From Chloroflexota bacterium (GTDB taxonomy: Bacteria; Chloroflexota; Dormibacteria; Dormibacterales; Dormibacteraceae): a stretch of DNA of 19,263 bases. Numbering within the stretch: the first letter of the stretch is position 1; the number at the start of each line of letters is the position of its first letter. Below, one piece after another: positions 1 to 8,867 of this stretch. The stretch is taken from NCBI GenBank assembly GCA_003446775.1, contig DMCH01000004.1, positions 5,309-24,571 of the forward strand. The letters run 5' to 3'. The notes under the pieces are model-generated. The model saw only the letters and a list, made by a program, of their open reading frames with translations, did not search any database and was not told where the DNA came from. The translations under genes and the position numbers were made by a program.

Positions 1-420
1 GAGGCCGCCGGCTCGGGGATCAGAAGCGGGAAGCACGCGGCCTCGCTGGTGGCCGGGCGCCCTGGCGTGCTGCATGGCGCCTACTCGTATCTCCTGCAGG
101 ACGGCGACGGCCAGATCCTCAACACCCACTCGGTCTCGGCCGGGCTCGACTACCCAGGCGTCGGTCCCGAGCACTCCTTCCTGCGCGATCTCGAGCGTGT
201 GGACTACGTCGCCGTCGGCGACAAGGACGCGGTGGCCGCGTTCAAGCTCTGCACCAGGCTCGAAGGCATCATGCCGGCCCTCGAGCCGTCGCACGCGCTG
301 CACCAGGCGGGCGTGATCGCCCGCGAGCTCGGTCCGGGTGGACGCATCCTCGTCTGCCTCTCCGGGCGCGGCGACAAGGACATGGACTCGGTCGAGGCGC
401 AGGGTCCCGTTGAAAACTGA
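1..420 (+). CDS. trpB: Tryptophan synthase beta chain, C-terminal part (5' truncated by window edge)
   Basis: This is the C-terminal 139 residues of TrpB, the PLP enzyme that condenses indole with serine to give tryptophan in the TrpA2B2 complex. The frame is open from the first base, so the N-terminus, including the PLP lysine, lies outside the window. Seen directly are the family blocks GKHAASL, GRPGVLHG, LLQDGDGQI, THSVSAGLDYPGVGPEHS, EGIMPALEPSHA and the C-terminal SGRGDKD. These are diagnostic for the standard TrpB1 type rather than the TrpB2 type. The stop overlaps the proposed TTG start of trpA by 11 bp, so the two subunits are probably translationally coupled. It is the first visible gene of a ten-gene aromatic operon. 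Identification is certain; only the upstream extent is unknown. Confidence 0.97.
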   Translation, partial: EAAGSGIRSGKHAASLVAGRPGVLHGAYSYLLQDGDGQILNTHSVSAGLDYPGVGPEHSFLRDLERVDYVAVGDKDAVAAFKLCTRLEGIMPALEPSHALHQAGVIARELGPGGRILVCLSGRGDKDMDSVEAQGPVEN

Positions 421-1183
421 AACCGCCCGGCTGGAGGCGGCGCTGCGCGCGAACGGGGACCTGAAGCTGGTCGCGTACATGATGGCCGGCCACCCAAACA
501 AGAAAAAGTCACTCGAGGTGGGGAAGAAGCTGGCGACGTCGGGCATCGCCGCGCTGGAGATTGGCATCCCGTTCTCGGACCCGCTGGCGGACGGACCGGT
601 GATCCAGCACGCGGGGCAAACGGCTCTCGAGCACGGGATGACGGTGGGGGCGTCGCTCGAGCTGGCGGCCGCACTCGCACGCGAGGGCATCCCGATCGTG
701 CTCATGACCTACATCAACCCGATTCTCTCGCACGACCCTCGGCGATTCGCCGCGGAAGCCGCGCAGGCGGGGGTCGCCGGCGTTATCGTCCCGGACCTGC
801 CGCTCGAGGAGTCGGAGCCGGTCGCCGGCTGGCTGCGGTCAGCGTCGCTCGACACCGTGTTCATGGTGTCTCCGACCACTTCGCCGGCCCGGATGGCGTC
901 CATCTGCGAGCACTCGAGCGGCTTCGTTTACTGCGTGACGGTGACTGGGATCACGGGGGCGCGCAGCGAGCTGCCAACGGGGATGAAGGACCTGCTGGAA
1001 GAGGTCAAGAAGCACACCGACCTGCCGGTGGCGGCCGGGTTCGGGATCTCACGCCCGGAGCACATGAAGACTCTGCGCGGAAAAGCCGACGCGGCCGTGG
1101 TCGGCAGCGCCATCGTCTCCGAGATCGACAAAGGCGCCGACCCCACGGTCCTTGTCAAGGAACTCTTGAAAGCATGCCGGTGA
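410..1183 (+). CDS. trpA: Tryptophan synthase alpha chain
   Basis: TrpA cleaves indole-3-glycerol phosphate to indole and glyceraldehyde 3-phosphate and channels indole to TrpB. The protein is a TIM barrel of 257 residues, close to the usual 250-270. With M1 at TTG 410, the catalytic Glu is E50 in ALEIGIPFSDPLADGP and the catalytic Asp is D61 in the same block. Further family blocks are MTYINPI, VIVPDLPLEES and the phosphate-binding VAAGFGIS and AVVGSAIV. An ATG at 338 in the same frame would add 24 Arg/Ser-rich residues that are merely the shifted reading of trpB. The TTG at 410 gives the family-like N-terminus KTETARLEAAL, so I chose it. It overlaps trpB by 11 bp and the next gene by 10 bp. 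Confidence 0.95.
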   Translation: MKTETARLEAALRANGDLKLVAYMMAGHPNKKKSLEVGKKLATSGIAALEIGIPFSDPLADGPVIQHAGQTALEHGMTVGASLELAAALAREGIPIVLMTYINPILSHDPRRFAAEAAQAGVAGVIVPDLPLEESEPVAGWLRSASLDTVFMVSPTTSPARMASICEHSSGFVYCVTVTGITGARSELPTGMKDLLEEVKKHTDLPVAAGFGISRPEHMKTLRGKADAAVVGSAIVSEIDKGADPTVLVKELLKACR

Positions 1184-1569
1184 GGGGGATCCGCGGCGCC
1201 ACGACGGCGACGGCGAACACGCAGGAGGCGATCACCGAGGCGACCGAAGAGCTGCTTCGTGAGCTGACCGAGCAGAACGACCTGGACATCGGCGAGATCT
1301 GCTTCGCTTACTTCACGACGACGCACGACCTCACTGCCGAGTACCCCGCCTACGCGGCGCGGCGCCTGGGCTGGCTCGACGTGCCGCTGCTGTGCGGCCA
1401 CGACATGGACGTCAAGCTGCCCAACCCGCGTGGCGTGCGGATGTGCATCCGCACTCTGGTGCTCTACAACACGCCGAGGCCGCAATCGGCCATGCGCTTC
1501 GCGTACCTGCGCGGCGCCGCCGCCATCAAATCGGACCTCGATTCACTTCGGAGCCCGCTGATCCCGTGA
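1174..1569 (+). CDS. aroH: Chorismate mutase, AroH class
   Basis: This is a monofunctional chorismate mutase (chorismate to prephenate) of the trimeric Bacillus subtilis AroH fold, 131 residues against 127 in B. subtilis. From memory of the B. subtilis protein, R7 (RGIRGAT), R63, R90 (here R93 in CIRTL), C75 (here C74) and Y108 (here Y111 in FAYLRGA) are all present. Two active-site positions differ. Glu78 of B. subtilis is Asp77 here (CGHDMDV in place of CMQEMDV), and Phe57 is Tyr57. The fold and alignment are otherwise continuous, so it should be a real mutase with an acidic group kept at the key position. The start ATG overlaps trpA by 10 bp and the TGA overlaps the GTG of the DAHP synthase by 4 bp. 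It supplies prephenate to the TyrA encoded two genes on. Confidence 0.94.
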   Translation: MPVRGIRGATTATANTQEAITEATEELLRELTEQNDLDIGEICFAYFTTTHDLTAEYPAYAARRLGWLDVPLLCGHDMDVKLPNPRGVRMCIRTLVLYNTPRPQSAMRFAYLRGAAAIKSDLDSLRSPLIP

Positions 1570-2582
1570 TCATCGTCATGGCGCATCAAGCCACCAAGGC
1601 CGAGATCGATGCCGTGGTCGACCGCGTGCACGAGATCGGACTGAAGACCGAGATCTCGCGCGGCGAGGAGCGGACGCTCGTCGGGGTCATCGGCGGCAAC
1701 GCGTACGCGTACAAGGAAGCGTTCTCCCACCTCGGCGGGATCCACGAGATCATGCAGATCACCAAGCCGTTCAAGCTCGCGAGTCGGGAGTTCCGGCCGG
1801 TCGACACGATCGTGGACGTCGGGGGAGTGAAGATCGGGGGCGACGAGGTCGTGATGATGGCCGGTCCATGCTCGGTCGAGGGCGAGGAGATGCTCCTCGA
1901 GACGGCCCGCCACGTGGCTGCTCAGGGCGCGAAGATCCTGCGCGGCGGCGCGTTCAAGCCGCGCACGTCGCCCTACTCGTTCCAGGGCCTGGGCGAGTCG
2001 GCGCTCAAGATGATGGCCACCGCGCGCGCCGAGACCGGGCTCAAAGTCGTGACGGAGGTGGTCTCGCCGAGCGACGTGGAGCTGGTCGCGCGATACGCGG
2101 ACATCCTCCAGCTCGGCACCCGCAACATGCAGAACTACGCTCTGCTTCAGGAGGCCGGCAAGTCGGGCAAGCCGGTGCTGCTCAAGCGCGGCATGTCGTC
2201 GACGATCGAGGAGTGGCTGCTCGCCGCGGAATACATCCTTTCGCAGGGCAACCGCGACGTGATCCTTTGTGAGCGCGGCATCAGGACGTTCGAGACCGCC
2301 ACGCGCTTCACGCTCGACCTCAACGCCATCCCGCTCGCTCGGGAGCTTTCGCACCTACCGATCGTCGTCGACCCTTCGCAGGCGACCGGGCGCTGGTCGC
2401 TGGTCCGACCGATGGCGCTGGCCGCGGTGGCGGCGGGCGCTCACGGGCTCATCGTGGAGGTGCACCCAACCCCGAACCAGGCCCTGTCGGACGGGGCGCA
2501 GTCGCTCGACTTCGCAAGCTTTGACCGCCTGATGCAGGATCTGCGCCGGCTGCTGGGCGCGCTGGCCAAGCAGCTCGCTTAG
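1566..2582 (+). CDS. aroF: 3-deoxy-D-arabino-heptulosonate 7-phosphate synthase, type I-beta with N-terminal ferredoxin-like domain
   Basis: DAHP synthase condenses phosphoenolpyruvate with erythrose 4-phosphate, the first step of the shikimate pathway. The 338 residues split into an N-terminal ferredoxin-like regulatory domain (about 1-80: VIIVMAHQATKAEID, then EERTLVGVIGG) and a TIM barrel with blocks AGPCSVEG, KPRTSPYSFQGLG, LLKRGMSSTIEEW and ILCERGIRTFE. This is the Thermotoga maritima architecture, in which the N-domain mediates Tyr/Phe feedback inhibition. Counting from GTG 1566, numbering falls on that of the T. maritima enzyme: C102, E298 and D309 are conserved metal ligands. Position 272, a metal-binding His in DPSH, is Gln here (VDPSQATG, codon CAG 2379-2381). 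The start is a GTGA overlap with the aroH stop. Upstream in-frame codons only shadow aroH and are not used. Confidence 0.93.
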   Translation: MIIVMAHQATKAEIDAVVDRVHEIGLKTEISRGEERTLVGVIGGNAYAYKEAFSHLGGIHEIMQITKPFKLASREFRPVDTIVDVGGVKIGGDEVVMMAGPCSVEGEEMLLETARHVAAQGAKILRGGAFKPRTSPYSFQGLGESALKMMATARAETGLKVVTEVVSPSDVELVARYADILQLGTRNMQNYALLQEAGKSGKPVLLKRGMSSTIEEWLLAAEYILSQGNRDVILCERGIRTFETATRFTLDLNAIPLARELSHLPIVVDPSQATGRWSLVRPMALAAVAAGAHGLIVEVHPTPNQALSDGAQSLDFASFDRLMQDLRRLLGALAKQLA

Positions 2583-2585
2583 CCA

Positions 2586-3457
2586 ATGCCCACGATCGGG
2601 GTGGTGGGCCTCGGCCTGATCGGCGCTTCGTTCGCGCTGGCGGTGAAGAAAGCGCGGCCCGAGATCACCATCGTCGGCTTCGACCGCGACGCTTCGACCG
2701 CGCTCAAGGCGAATGACCGCGGGATCGTGAGCGCCGCGGGGACCGACCTCGACGTCATCGACATGGCGGACGTGATCGTGGTGGCGGTCCCGATCCTCGC
2801 GATGCAGGACGTGTTCAAGAGCTTGGGCCCTCATGTCAAGGGCAAGGTCGTCACCGACGTCGCGAGCACCAAGGGCAAAGTCATGGAGTGGGCCGCGGGA
2901 GCGGGCATCGACCTGGTGGGCGGCCACCCGATGTGCGGGCGCGAATCGTCCGGCATCGACGCCGCGACTGCTGACCTGTATGCGGGCGCGCCCTGGATCC
3001 TGACCCGCCGCGATGAGACCGTGATCGGGCTCGTAGAGGCCGCGGGCGCGCACCCGCTCGTGATGGACGCAGCCACACATGATCGCCTGGTGGCCGGCGT
3101 CAGCCATGCGGCGCTCTTGCTTTCGGTCGGCTACGTCCTGGCGCTCTCCGGTCGGGCCGACTGGCCGGAGGCCTCCAAGGTGGCAGCATCCGGGTTTCGC
3201 GACATGAGCCGGCTCGCCGCCGGCGATCCCGCGATGTCCGCGGGCATCACGCGCACCAATCGCGACAATCTGCTCGAGCAACTGGACGCGATCAGCCACT
3301 CGCTCGCCCGCTTGCGCCGCCATCTCGAGGCCGACGACCCGCGCCTCGTCGAGCTTTTCGAGGAGGCCCGGTCGGTCCGGGAGCGATGGTCCACGGACGT
3401 TGCCAGTTCACGCCCCACTCCCCGACCCTCTCCCCGCAGGGGAGAGGGGGATTCCCC

Positions 3458-3461
<4 letters not shown>
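2586..3461 (+). CDS. tyrA: Prephenate dehydrogenase (TyrA family)
   Basis: NAD(P)-dependent oxidative decarboxylation of prephenate (or arogenate) toward tyrosine. The Rossmann motif GLGLIG is at residues 8-13 after beta strand 1. GGHPMCGRESSG (H114) is the catalytic-His block and GVSHAALLL (H174) is the second conserved His segment. There is no ACT or chorismate mutase domain, so this is the short monofunctional form; the mutase is encoded separately two genes upstream. The ATG follows the DAHP synthase stop by 3 bp. About 15 C-terminal residues (from about 276: RPTPRPSPRRGEG) are encoded by a dispersed palindromic repeat rather than by family sequence, so the protein carries a Pro/Arg-rich tail of recent origin. 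Prephenate versus arogenate specificity cannot be told from sequence. Confidence 0.94.
3411..3450 (+). repeat. Palindromic dispersed repeat, copy A (inside tyrA 3' end, upstream of aroA)
   Basis: First of four copies of a roughly 40-bp element. A 15-base C-rich leader (CGCCCCACTCCCCGA) is followed by perfect 10-base arms CCCTCTCCCC (3426-3435) and GGGGAGAGGG (3439-3448) around a GCA loop. It lies in the last codons of tyrA. Its G-rich arm ends 7 nt before the GTG start of aroA, an ideal Shine-Dalgarno position. Similar GGGGAGAGGG repeats that are sometimes translated as PSPxxGEG-type peptides occur in many GC-rich bacterial genomes. Confidence 0.85.
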
Positions 3462-4707
<1,246 letters not shown>

Positions 4708-4714
<7 letters not shown>

Positions 4715-5322
4715 CGATCCGCTGCGAGCTCGACGTCGAGGTGCTGGCGCTGGAGCTGTATGAGCTCGAGGTCACAGAACCACGCGATGATTTCGAGCTC
4801 GAGGTGGCGCGTGCCATGCAGGCGGCGCGAACCGGCCAGGTCGGCGACGCCGGCCGCGCGCGGGCGCTTTACCGTCGCTTCGGAATCGACCCTACCCGCG
4901 TCCGGCCTTCATCCGAGGCCCTGCTCCGGAGGCTGAAGAAGGGCGAGCCGCTGCCGCGGGTCAACTCGCTGGTGGATGTCGCCAACGCCATGTCGGTCCA
5001 GCTGCAGGTGCCGGTCGGCCTGTACGACCTCGACAAGGTCCGCGGCGACGAGCTCGTGGTCAGGCTGGGCGTCGAAGGCGAGAGCTACACCGGCATCGGC
5101 AAGGAGCGCGTGAACGTGGCCGGCCGAATTTGCGTTGCGGACGCCGAGGGACCGTGTGGCAACCCGAGCTCCGACTCGGCCCGAACGATGATCACCACCG
5201 ATACCGAGCGCGCCGCCTGGCTGTACTTCCTGCCGGTCACAGACGACGAGGTCGATCGCACTGCCGAGCTCATCGCAGTTTTTGGACGCGGCCTCGTCCG
5301 CATGGCTGCCGCGCCGGCATGA
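4708..5322 (+). CDS. Stand-alone B3/B4-domain protein (PheRS beta-subunit editing-domain homologue, COG3382 type)
   Basis: 204 residues that resemble the B3/B4 editing module of phenylalanyl-tRNA synthetase beta, without any synthetase core. Supporting blocks are PRVNSLVDVANAMSVQLQVP (residues 90-110), VGLYDLDKVRGDELVVRLG, the ESYTGIGKE segment and a C-terminal SARTMITTDTERAAWLY region, matching the usual order in solo B3/4 proteins. In PheRS this module hydrolyses Tyr-tRNAPhe. The free-standing family has, as far as I know, no settled role. The start is GTG 4708, overlapping aroA by 7 bp, and the stop overlaps the NUDIX gene as ATGA. Its place in an operon making prephenate and tyrosine suggests, as inference only, that it protects against Phe/Tyr mischarging. 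Family call is good; function is open. Confidence 0.82.
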
Positions 5323-5921
5323 TGCGTGCGCTCTCGGAGCAGGTGCTCTGCGTCAGGCGGGAGGACATCTTCCCGGACGGGGCGTGGCACGGCTTCATCA
5401 GCGATCAGCTCGAGCGGCACCAGTCCGTGATCCGCGAACGCCACCTTTTCATGGCGCGGGCCGAGGTCGAGGACGACCCGAGCTACCAGCAGATCATCCC
5501 GTATGTCGTGTTCCGGCACGGCCATCGCTACCTGCTGACGCATCGCCTGCGCGCGTCATCCGAGCGGCGACTGCGCAAGCAGTACTCGCTTGGTGTCGGC
5601 GGCCACATCAATCCCGGCGACCTCGAGGGCGGGGATCCGATCCAGGATGGGCTCAAGCGGGAGTGGGAGGAGGAGGTGATCTACGACGGGCGTTTCGAGG
5701 CGAAGCTGCTCGGGCTCCTCAACGATGAGTCTTCCCCCGTCTCGAAGGTGCATCTCGGCGTGGTGTTCCTGGTGGACGGTGACTCGCCCGACATCGCGAT
5801 TCGCGAAACGACGAAGCTGGCGGGCCAGCTGCTCACGCTCGAAGAGATGCGGATCTACTACCTGGAGATGGAGTCGTGGTCGCAGATGGTCTACGACCGG
5901 CTCTTGAGGGAGGAGTCGTGA
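5319..5921 (+). CDS. NUDIX hydrolase-like protein (predicted MutT-family phosphoesterase)
   Basis: A 200-residue protein with a recognisable but slightly altered Nudix box. GGHINPGD (95-101) is followed by R114-E115-W116-E117-E118-E119, fitting REUxEE with the correct spacing from G100. The box's first Glu is replaced by Asp106. The N-terminal part (VRREDIFPDGAWHGF, then PYVVFRHGHRYLL) and the overall length resemble the uncharacterised MutT-family group often labelled predicted phosphoesterase (COG4112). The substrate is unknown. The ATG at 5319 overlaps the previous stop (ATGA); a second ATG follows directly at 5322, so one residue at the start is uncertain. The stop overlaps the GTG of the aldo/keto reductase by 4 bp. 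An in-frame start far upstream (5130) only shadows the B3/B4 gene. Confidence 0.82.
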   Translation: MMRALSEQVLCVRREDIFPDGAWHGFISDQLERHQSVIRERHLFMARAEVEDDPSYQQIIPYVVFRHGHRYLLTHRLRASSERRLRKQYSLGVGGHINPGDLEGGDPIQDGLKREWEEEVIYDGRFEAKLLGLLNDESSPVSKVHLGVVFLVDGDSPDIAIRETTKLAGQLLTLEEMRIYYLEMESWSQMVYDRLLREES

Positions 5922-6826
5922 AATACGTCGAAGCCGGCGGCGCGCGCATGTCCGCCATCGGGCTCGGCGCGTGGCAGTTCGGGTCCCGAGAGTGGGGATA
6001 CGGATCGGACTTCGCGCGGGGCGAGGCGGTGAAGATCGTGCACCGCGCGCTGGATCTCGGCGTGACCCTGATCGACACGGCTGAGTTCTACGGACCCTGG
6101 CGATCTGAGCGCATCGTGGGCGAGGCGATCAGGGGCCGTCGCGACAAAGTGTTTCTCGCCACCAAGCTGTTCCCCATCGGGCTGCCTTTTCAGGTGGCGT
6201 CGAGGGCGCGCGCGAGCGCGCGCCGCCTGGGAGTCGATCGGATCGACCTCTATCAGCTGCACTGGCCCAGCCCGATGTTTCCGCCTGGGGCGACCATGCC
6301 CCGCATGAGGAAGCTGGTCGAGAGCGGCCTTGTGAGCCACGTCGGGGTCAGCAACCATTCGCTGGCCCAGTGGCAAGCGGCGGAGAAGGCCTTTGGCGGT
6401 CCGGTGCTGTCGAACCAGGTGAAGTTCAACCTCCTCGAACGCGGCCCGGAGCGCGACCTGGTGCCGTGGGCGAAAGAGAACGGGCGCATCGTCATCGCGT
6501 ACAGCCCGCTTGCGCAGGGATTGCTATCGGGCAAATACCTGGAGACCACGCCGACCAACTTCCGCCGGTTCAGGGGCCCGTTCAGTGCCGCCTCGCGTGC
6601 TCGCCTGCGGCCTTTGATCGCGGCGCTTGGTGAGATCGCAACTCGGCACGGCGCGACTCCGGCGCAGGTCGCGCTGGCGTGGCTGATCCGCAAGCCCAAC
6701 GTCGTTGTGATCCCGGGAGCGTCGAGCGTCCATCAGATGGAGCAGAACGCGGCGGCAGCCGACATCGATCTGAACGATGAGGAGGACGCGAGGTTGAGCA
6801 CCCTCGCGTCGGCGCTGAATAAATGA
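5918..6826 (+). CDS. Aldo/keto reductase
   Basis: A 302-residue NAD(P)H-dependent oxidoreductase of the aldo/keto reductase superfamily (TIM barrel). The catalytic tetrad is visible as D53 and Y58 (LIDTAEFYGPWRSE), K83 (FLATKLFP) and H115 (YQLHWPSP). Further family blocks are HVGVSNHSLAQ, AYSPLAQGLLSGKY and the cofactor phosphate region VVIPGASSVHQMEQNA near the C-terminus. The substrate cannot be predicted. GTG 5918 overlaps the NUDIX stop and gives the natural N-terminus MKYVEAGGARMSAIGLG. An ATG at 5876 would add 14 residues lying inside the NUDIX gene and is not needed. The stop forms ATGA with the following gene, so all are likely co-translated. Its link to the aromatic pathway genes upstream is not obvious. 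Confidence 0.9.
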   Translation: MKYVEAGGARMSAIGLGAWQFGSREWGYGSDFARGEAVKIVHRALDLGVTLIDTAEFYGPWRSERIVGEAIRGRRDKVFLATKLFPIGLPFQVASRARASARRLGVDRIDLYQLHWPSPMFPPGATMPRMRKLVESGLVSHVGVSNHSLAQWQAAEKAFGGPVLSNQVKFNLLERGPERDLVPWAKENGRIVIAYSPLAQGLLSGKYLETTPTNFRRFRGPFSAASRARLRPLIAALGEIATRHGATPAQVALAWLIRKPNVVVIPGASSVHQMEQNAAAADIDLNDEEDARLSTLASALNK

Positions 6827-7938
6827 AGCTGGAAGCGGTCGAGCTGCGCCGGATCCGGATCTCCCTGGTGGCGCCGTTCGAGACGTCATTTGGGACCCAG
6901 CTCGAGCGCGACATCCTGATCCTCAAAGCGATCACTGACGAAGGGGAGGGCTGGGGCGAGTGCGTCGCGGGCGAGGAACCGGACTACTCGTCGGAGTACG
7001 TCGAGGCCGCCCAGCACGTGCTGGTGCACCACTTGCTTCCGCGTCTGCTCGCGCTACCGCGCCTGACCGCCGCCGACGTGAAGGGCGCGCTGCAAAGGTT
7101 CCACGGGCACCGGATGGCGAAAGCCTCGATCGAGATGGCGGTTCTGGATGCGGAGCTGCGCGCGCGGCGCGAATCCTTCGCGCACTATCTCGGCGCCGTG
7201 CGCTCCGCCGTCGATTGCGGTGTATCGGTCGGCATCCACCGTTCGATCCCCGAGCTGCTCGCGACGGTTGGCGGCTACCTGGACCAGGGGTATCGCAGGG
7301 TCAAGCTGAAGATCAAGCCGGGCTGGGATGTCGAGCCGGTCCGCGCGGTGCGCGAGCGTTTTGGCGACGTGCTCCTGCAGGTGGACGCGAACACTGCCTA
7401 CACGCTGGCCGATGCCCGGCATCTTGCCCAGCTCGATGCGTTCAACCTGCTGCTCATCGAGCAGCCGCTGCCCGAAGACCAGGTCCTGGCGCATGCCGAG
7501 CTCGCCAAGCTCATCCGAACGCCGGTGTGCCTCGACGAGTCGATCACCTCGGAACAGGCGGCGGCCGACGCCATCCAGCTGGGCGCCTGCTCGATCATCA
7601 ACATCAAGCCCGGGCGGGTGGGCGGCTACCTCGAGGCGCGGCGCATCCACGACCTGTGCGCAAAGCACGACGTGCCGGTGTGGATGGGAGGGATGCTCGA
7701 GACCGGTCTGGGTCGCGCGGGCAACGTGGCGATGGCGGCGATGCCCGACTTCAAGCTGCCCGGCGACACGTCGGCGTCCGACCGCTACTACCACCGCGAC
7801 ATCACCGAGCCGTTCGTCCTGGTCGACGGGCGCCTGAACGTGCCTGACGGCCCGGGCCTGGGCGTAAACGTCGACGTTGCGTACCTGGAGTCGATAACTA
7901 CGTCGTCGCAGGTGGTGCGGTCTAGCGCTGCCGACTAG
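6823..7938 (+). CDS. menC: o-Succinylbenzoate synthase / N-acylamino acid racemase family protein (enolase superfamily)
   Basis: A 371-residue enolase-superfamily enzyme of the MenC/NSAR branch. The capping domain is about residues 1-120 and the barrel carries the acid-base lysines K163 (VKLKIKPGWD) and K262 (NIKPGRVGG). The metal ligands are D188 (QVDANTAY), E213 (LIEQPLPEDQ) and D238 (CLDESITS). Positions differ by at most one from the Amycolatopsis NSAR/OSBS. MenC dehydrates SHCHC to o-succinylbenzoate in menaquinone synthesis; relatives racemise N-acylamino acids, and some do both. No other men gene is in the window, so the symbol is provisional. The gene starts at ATG 6823 in an ATGA overlap and is the last of the plus-strand operon, ending 13 bp before a convergent gene. 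Confidence 0.85.
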   Translation: MKLEAVELRRIRISLVAPFETSFGTQLERDILILKAITDEGEGWGECVAGEEPDYSSEYVEAAQHVLVHHLLPRLLALPRLTAADVKGALQRFHGHRMAKASIEMAVLDAELRARRESFAHYLGAVRSAVDCGVSVGIHRSIPELLATVGGYLDQGYRRVKLKIKPGWDVEPVRAVRERFGDVLLQVDANTAYTLADARHLAQLDAFNLLLIEQPLPEDQVLAHAELAKLIRTPVCLDESITSEQAAADAIQLGACSIINIKPGRVGGYLEARRIHDLCAKHDVPVWMGGMLETGLGRAGNVAMAAMPDFKLPGDTSASDRYYHRDITEPFVLVDGRLNVPDGPGLGVNVDVAYLESITTSSQVVRSSAAD

Positions 7939-7943
7939 CCGCC

Positions 7944-7953
7944 GAGCCGGCTC
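7944..7953. other. Perfect 10-bp palindrome between convergent genes
   Basis: GAGCCGGCTC lies in the 13-bp gap between the stops of menC (+) and the phosphoesterase gene (-), reaching the latter's stop codon. It has no loop and no T-tract, so it is at most a weak bidirectional stop signal. Confidence 0.3.
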
Positions 7954-8851
7954 AGAACCGTAAGGTCACCAGCAGGTCGTTCATGGTGTTCGCTTGCGCT
8001 GCCTCGCCGAGACGTGGCAGGCCGAAGCGGTCCTCGACGGACGCGAGGAGCGAGTAGTGATCGTAAGAGCGTGAGCTCGTGTGAATGAGGGTGCCGGGGC
8101 GAATGACCAGGGTGAGCACGTGGTTGGCGCTGTCCTCGCCCTCGTCCCAGGTGATCAGCAGCAAGCCGCCGTTTTGCCAGGCGGACGTCGCGAGGATCTT
8201 GGGCACCGTCTGTGACAGCCAGGTGTCCGCGACCTGAGTCGAGCAGTCGTGGCCGTCGTGGCAAAGGTCCGGCGTGATCCAGACGAAATTGGGAACCGTC
8301 CCCGTGATGTCCTGGTCGAACTGGGAGAAGGGGACGATCTGTTCCGGGCAGGTGCTTCCGTAATAAGGGAAGGGGTCGTGCTTCAGGGCGTAGGGATACA
8401 CGCTCCTCGTGCAGCTGCCGGACATGCCCTCCATGTACGCGCGCCAGGGAATGCCGGCGGTCGTGAGCTGAGCTCCCAGGCCCCCGGCCGGCAGGGGGTG
8501 CCACTCGTCGTCGGCGATCCCCCACGTGCTGCCTGACGTCAGGGCGAGGTAGTTGGGCAGGCTCGGGTGCGACACGCCGTGGTAGTTCGTCGCCACCGCG
8601 TACTTCGCCGCCAGCTGGGCCGTGTAGCCGCCGGCGATCGCCTGGTCGTAGCTGCGGTTCTCCATCACGATCAGGAAGACGTGGGGTTTGTTTGCGGCTG
8701 TTGGCTGGGTGGATGGAGTCGATGGGGGCGTGCTGGCGGGTGTGCGTGTTGGTGAAGGACTGGGAATGTGGGTGGCTGTGTTTGGTGAGCAGGCTGTTAG
8801 AAGGCAAAGCGCGACAGCGGCGCCTAGGAGAGGTCTCACCCTTCTAGACAC
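7952..8851 (-). CDS. Secreted lipoprotein phosphoesterase (acid phosphatase/phospholipase C-like, PF04185 type)
   Basis: Counted from GTG 8851 the protein has 299 residues. A signal peptide (MSRRVRPLLGAAVALCLL) ends in the lipobox LTAC with the lipidated Cys at 21. A Ser/Thr/Pro-rich linker of about 25 residues follows, then a phosphoesterase domain. Domain motifs are VFLIVMENRSYDQ (metal and nucleophile region), HPSLPNYLALTSG, LLITWDEGED and a C-terminal SYDHYSLLASVEDRFGLP. These fit the family containing bacterial acid phosphatases and phospholipase C; the true substrate is unknown. It should sit on the outer face of the membrane. An ATG at 8896 in frame would extend the N-terminus by 15 residues and run into the divergent gene. 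I prefer GTG 8851 because it gives a standard-length lipoprotein signal. Confidence 0.85.
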   Translation of the reverse strand: MSRRVRPLLGAAVALCLLTACSPNTATHIPSPSPTRTPASTPPSTPSTQPTAANKPHVFLIVMENRSYDQAIAGGYTAQLAAKYAVATNYHGVSHPSLPNYLALTSGSTWGIADDEWHPLPAGGLGAQLTTAGIPWRAYMEGMSGSCTRSVYPYALKHDPFPYYGSTCPEQIVPFSQFDQDITGTVPNFVWITPDLCHDGHDCSTQVADTWLSQTVPKILATSAWQNGGLLLITWDEGEDSANHVLTLVIRPGTLIHTSSRSYDHYSLLASVEDRFGLPRLGEAAQANTMNDLLVTLRF

Positions 8852-8867
8852 TACGATCCGAGGCGCG

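Noticed and set aside
1464..2354. 296-codon minus-strand frame across the DAHP synthase gene
   Set aside because: Antisense shadow; the plus strand is unambiguous DAHP synthase with numbering matching the T. maritima enzyme.
2355..3323. 322-codon minus-strand frame across the DAHP synthase/tyrA junction
   Set aside because: It spans two well-supported plus-strand genes and has no recognisable domain.
8690..8800. Low-complexity GT-rich stretch as a possible repeat or regulatory region
   Set aside because: It is simply the Ser/Thr/Pro-rich linker of the minus-strand lipoprotein.
7935..8807. 290-codon minus-strand frame overlapping the phosphoesterase in another phase
   Set aside because: The competing frame has the lipobox signal peptide and the MENRSYD and WDEGED motifs; this one is His/Arg/Pro-rich with none.
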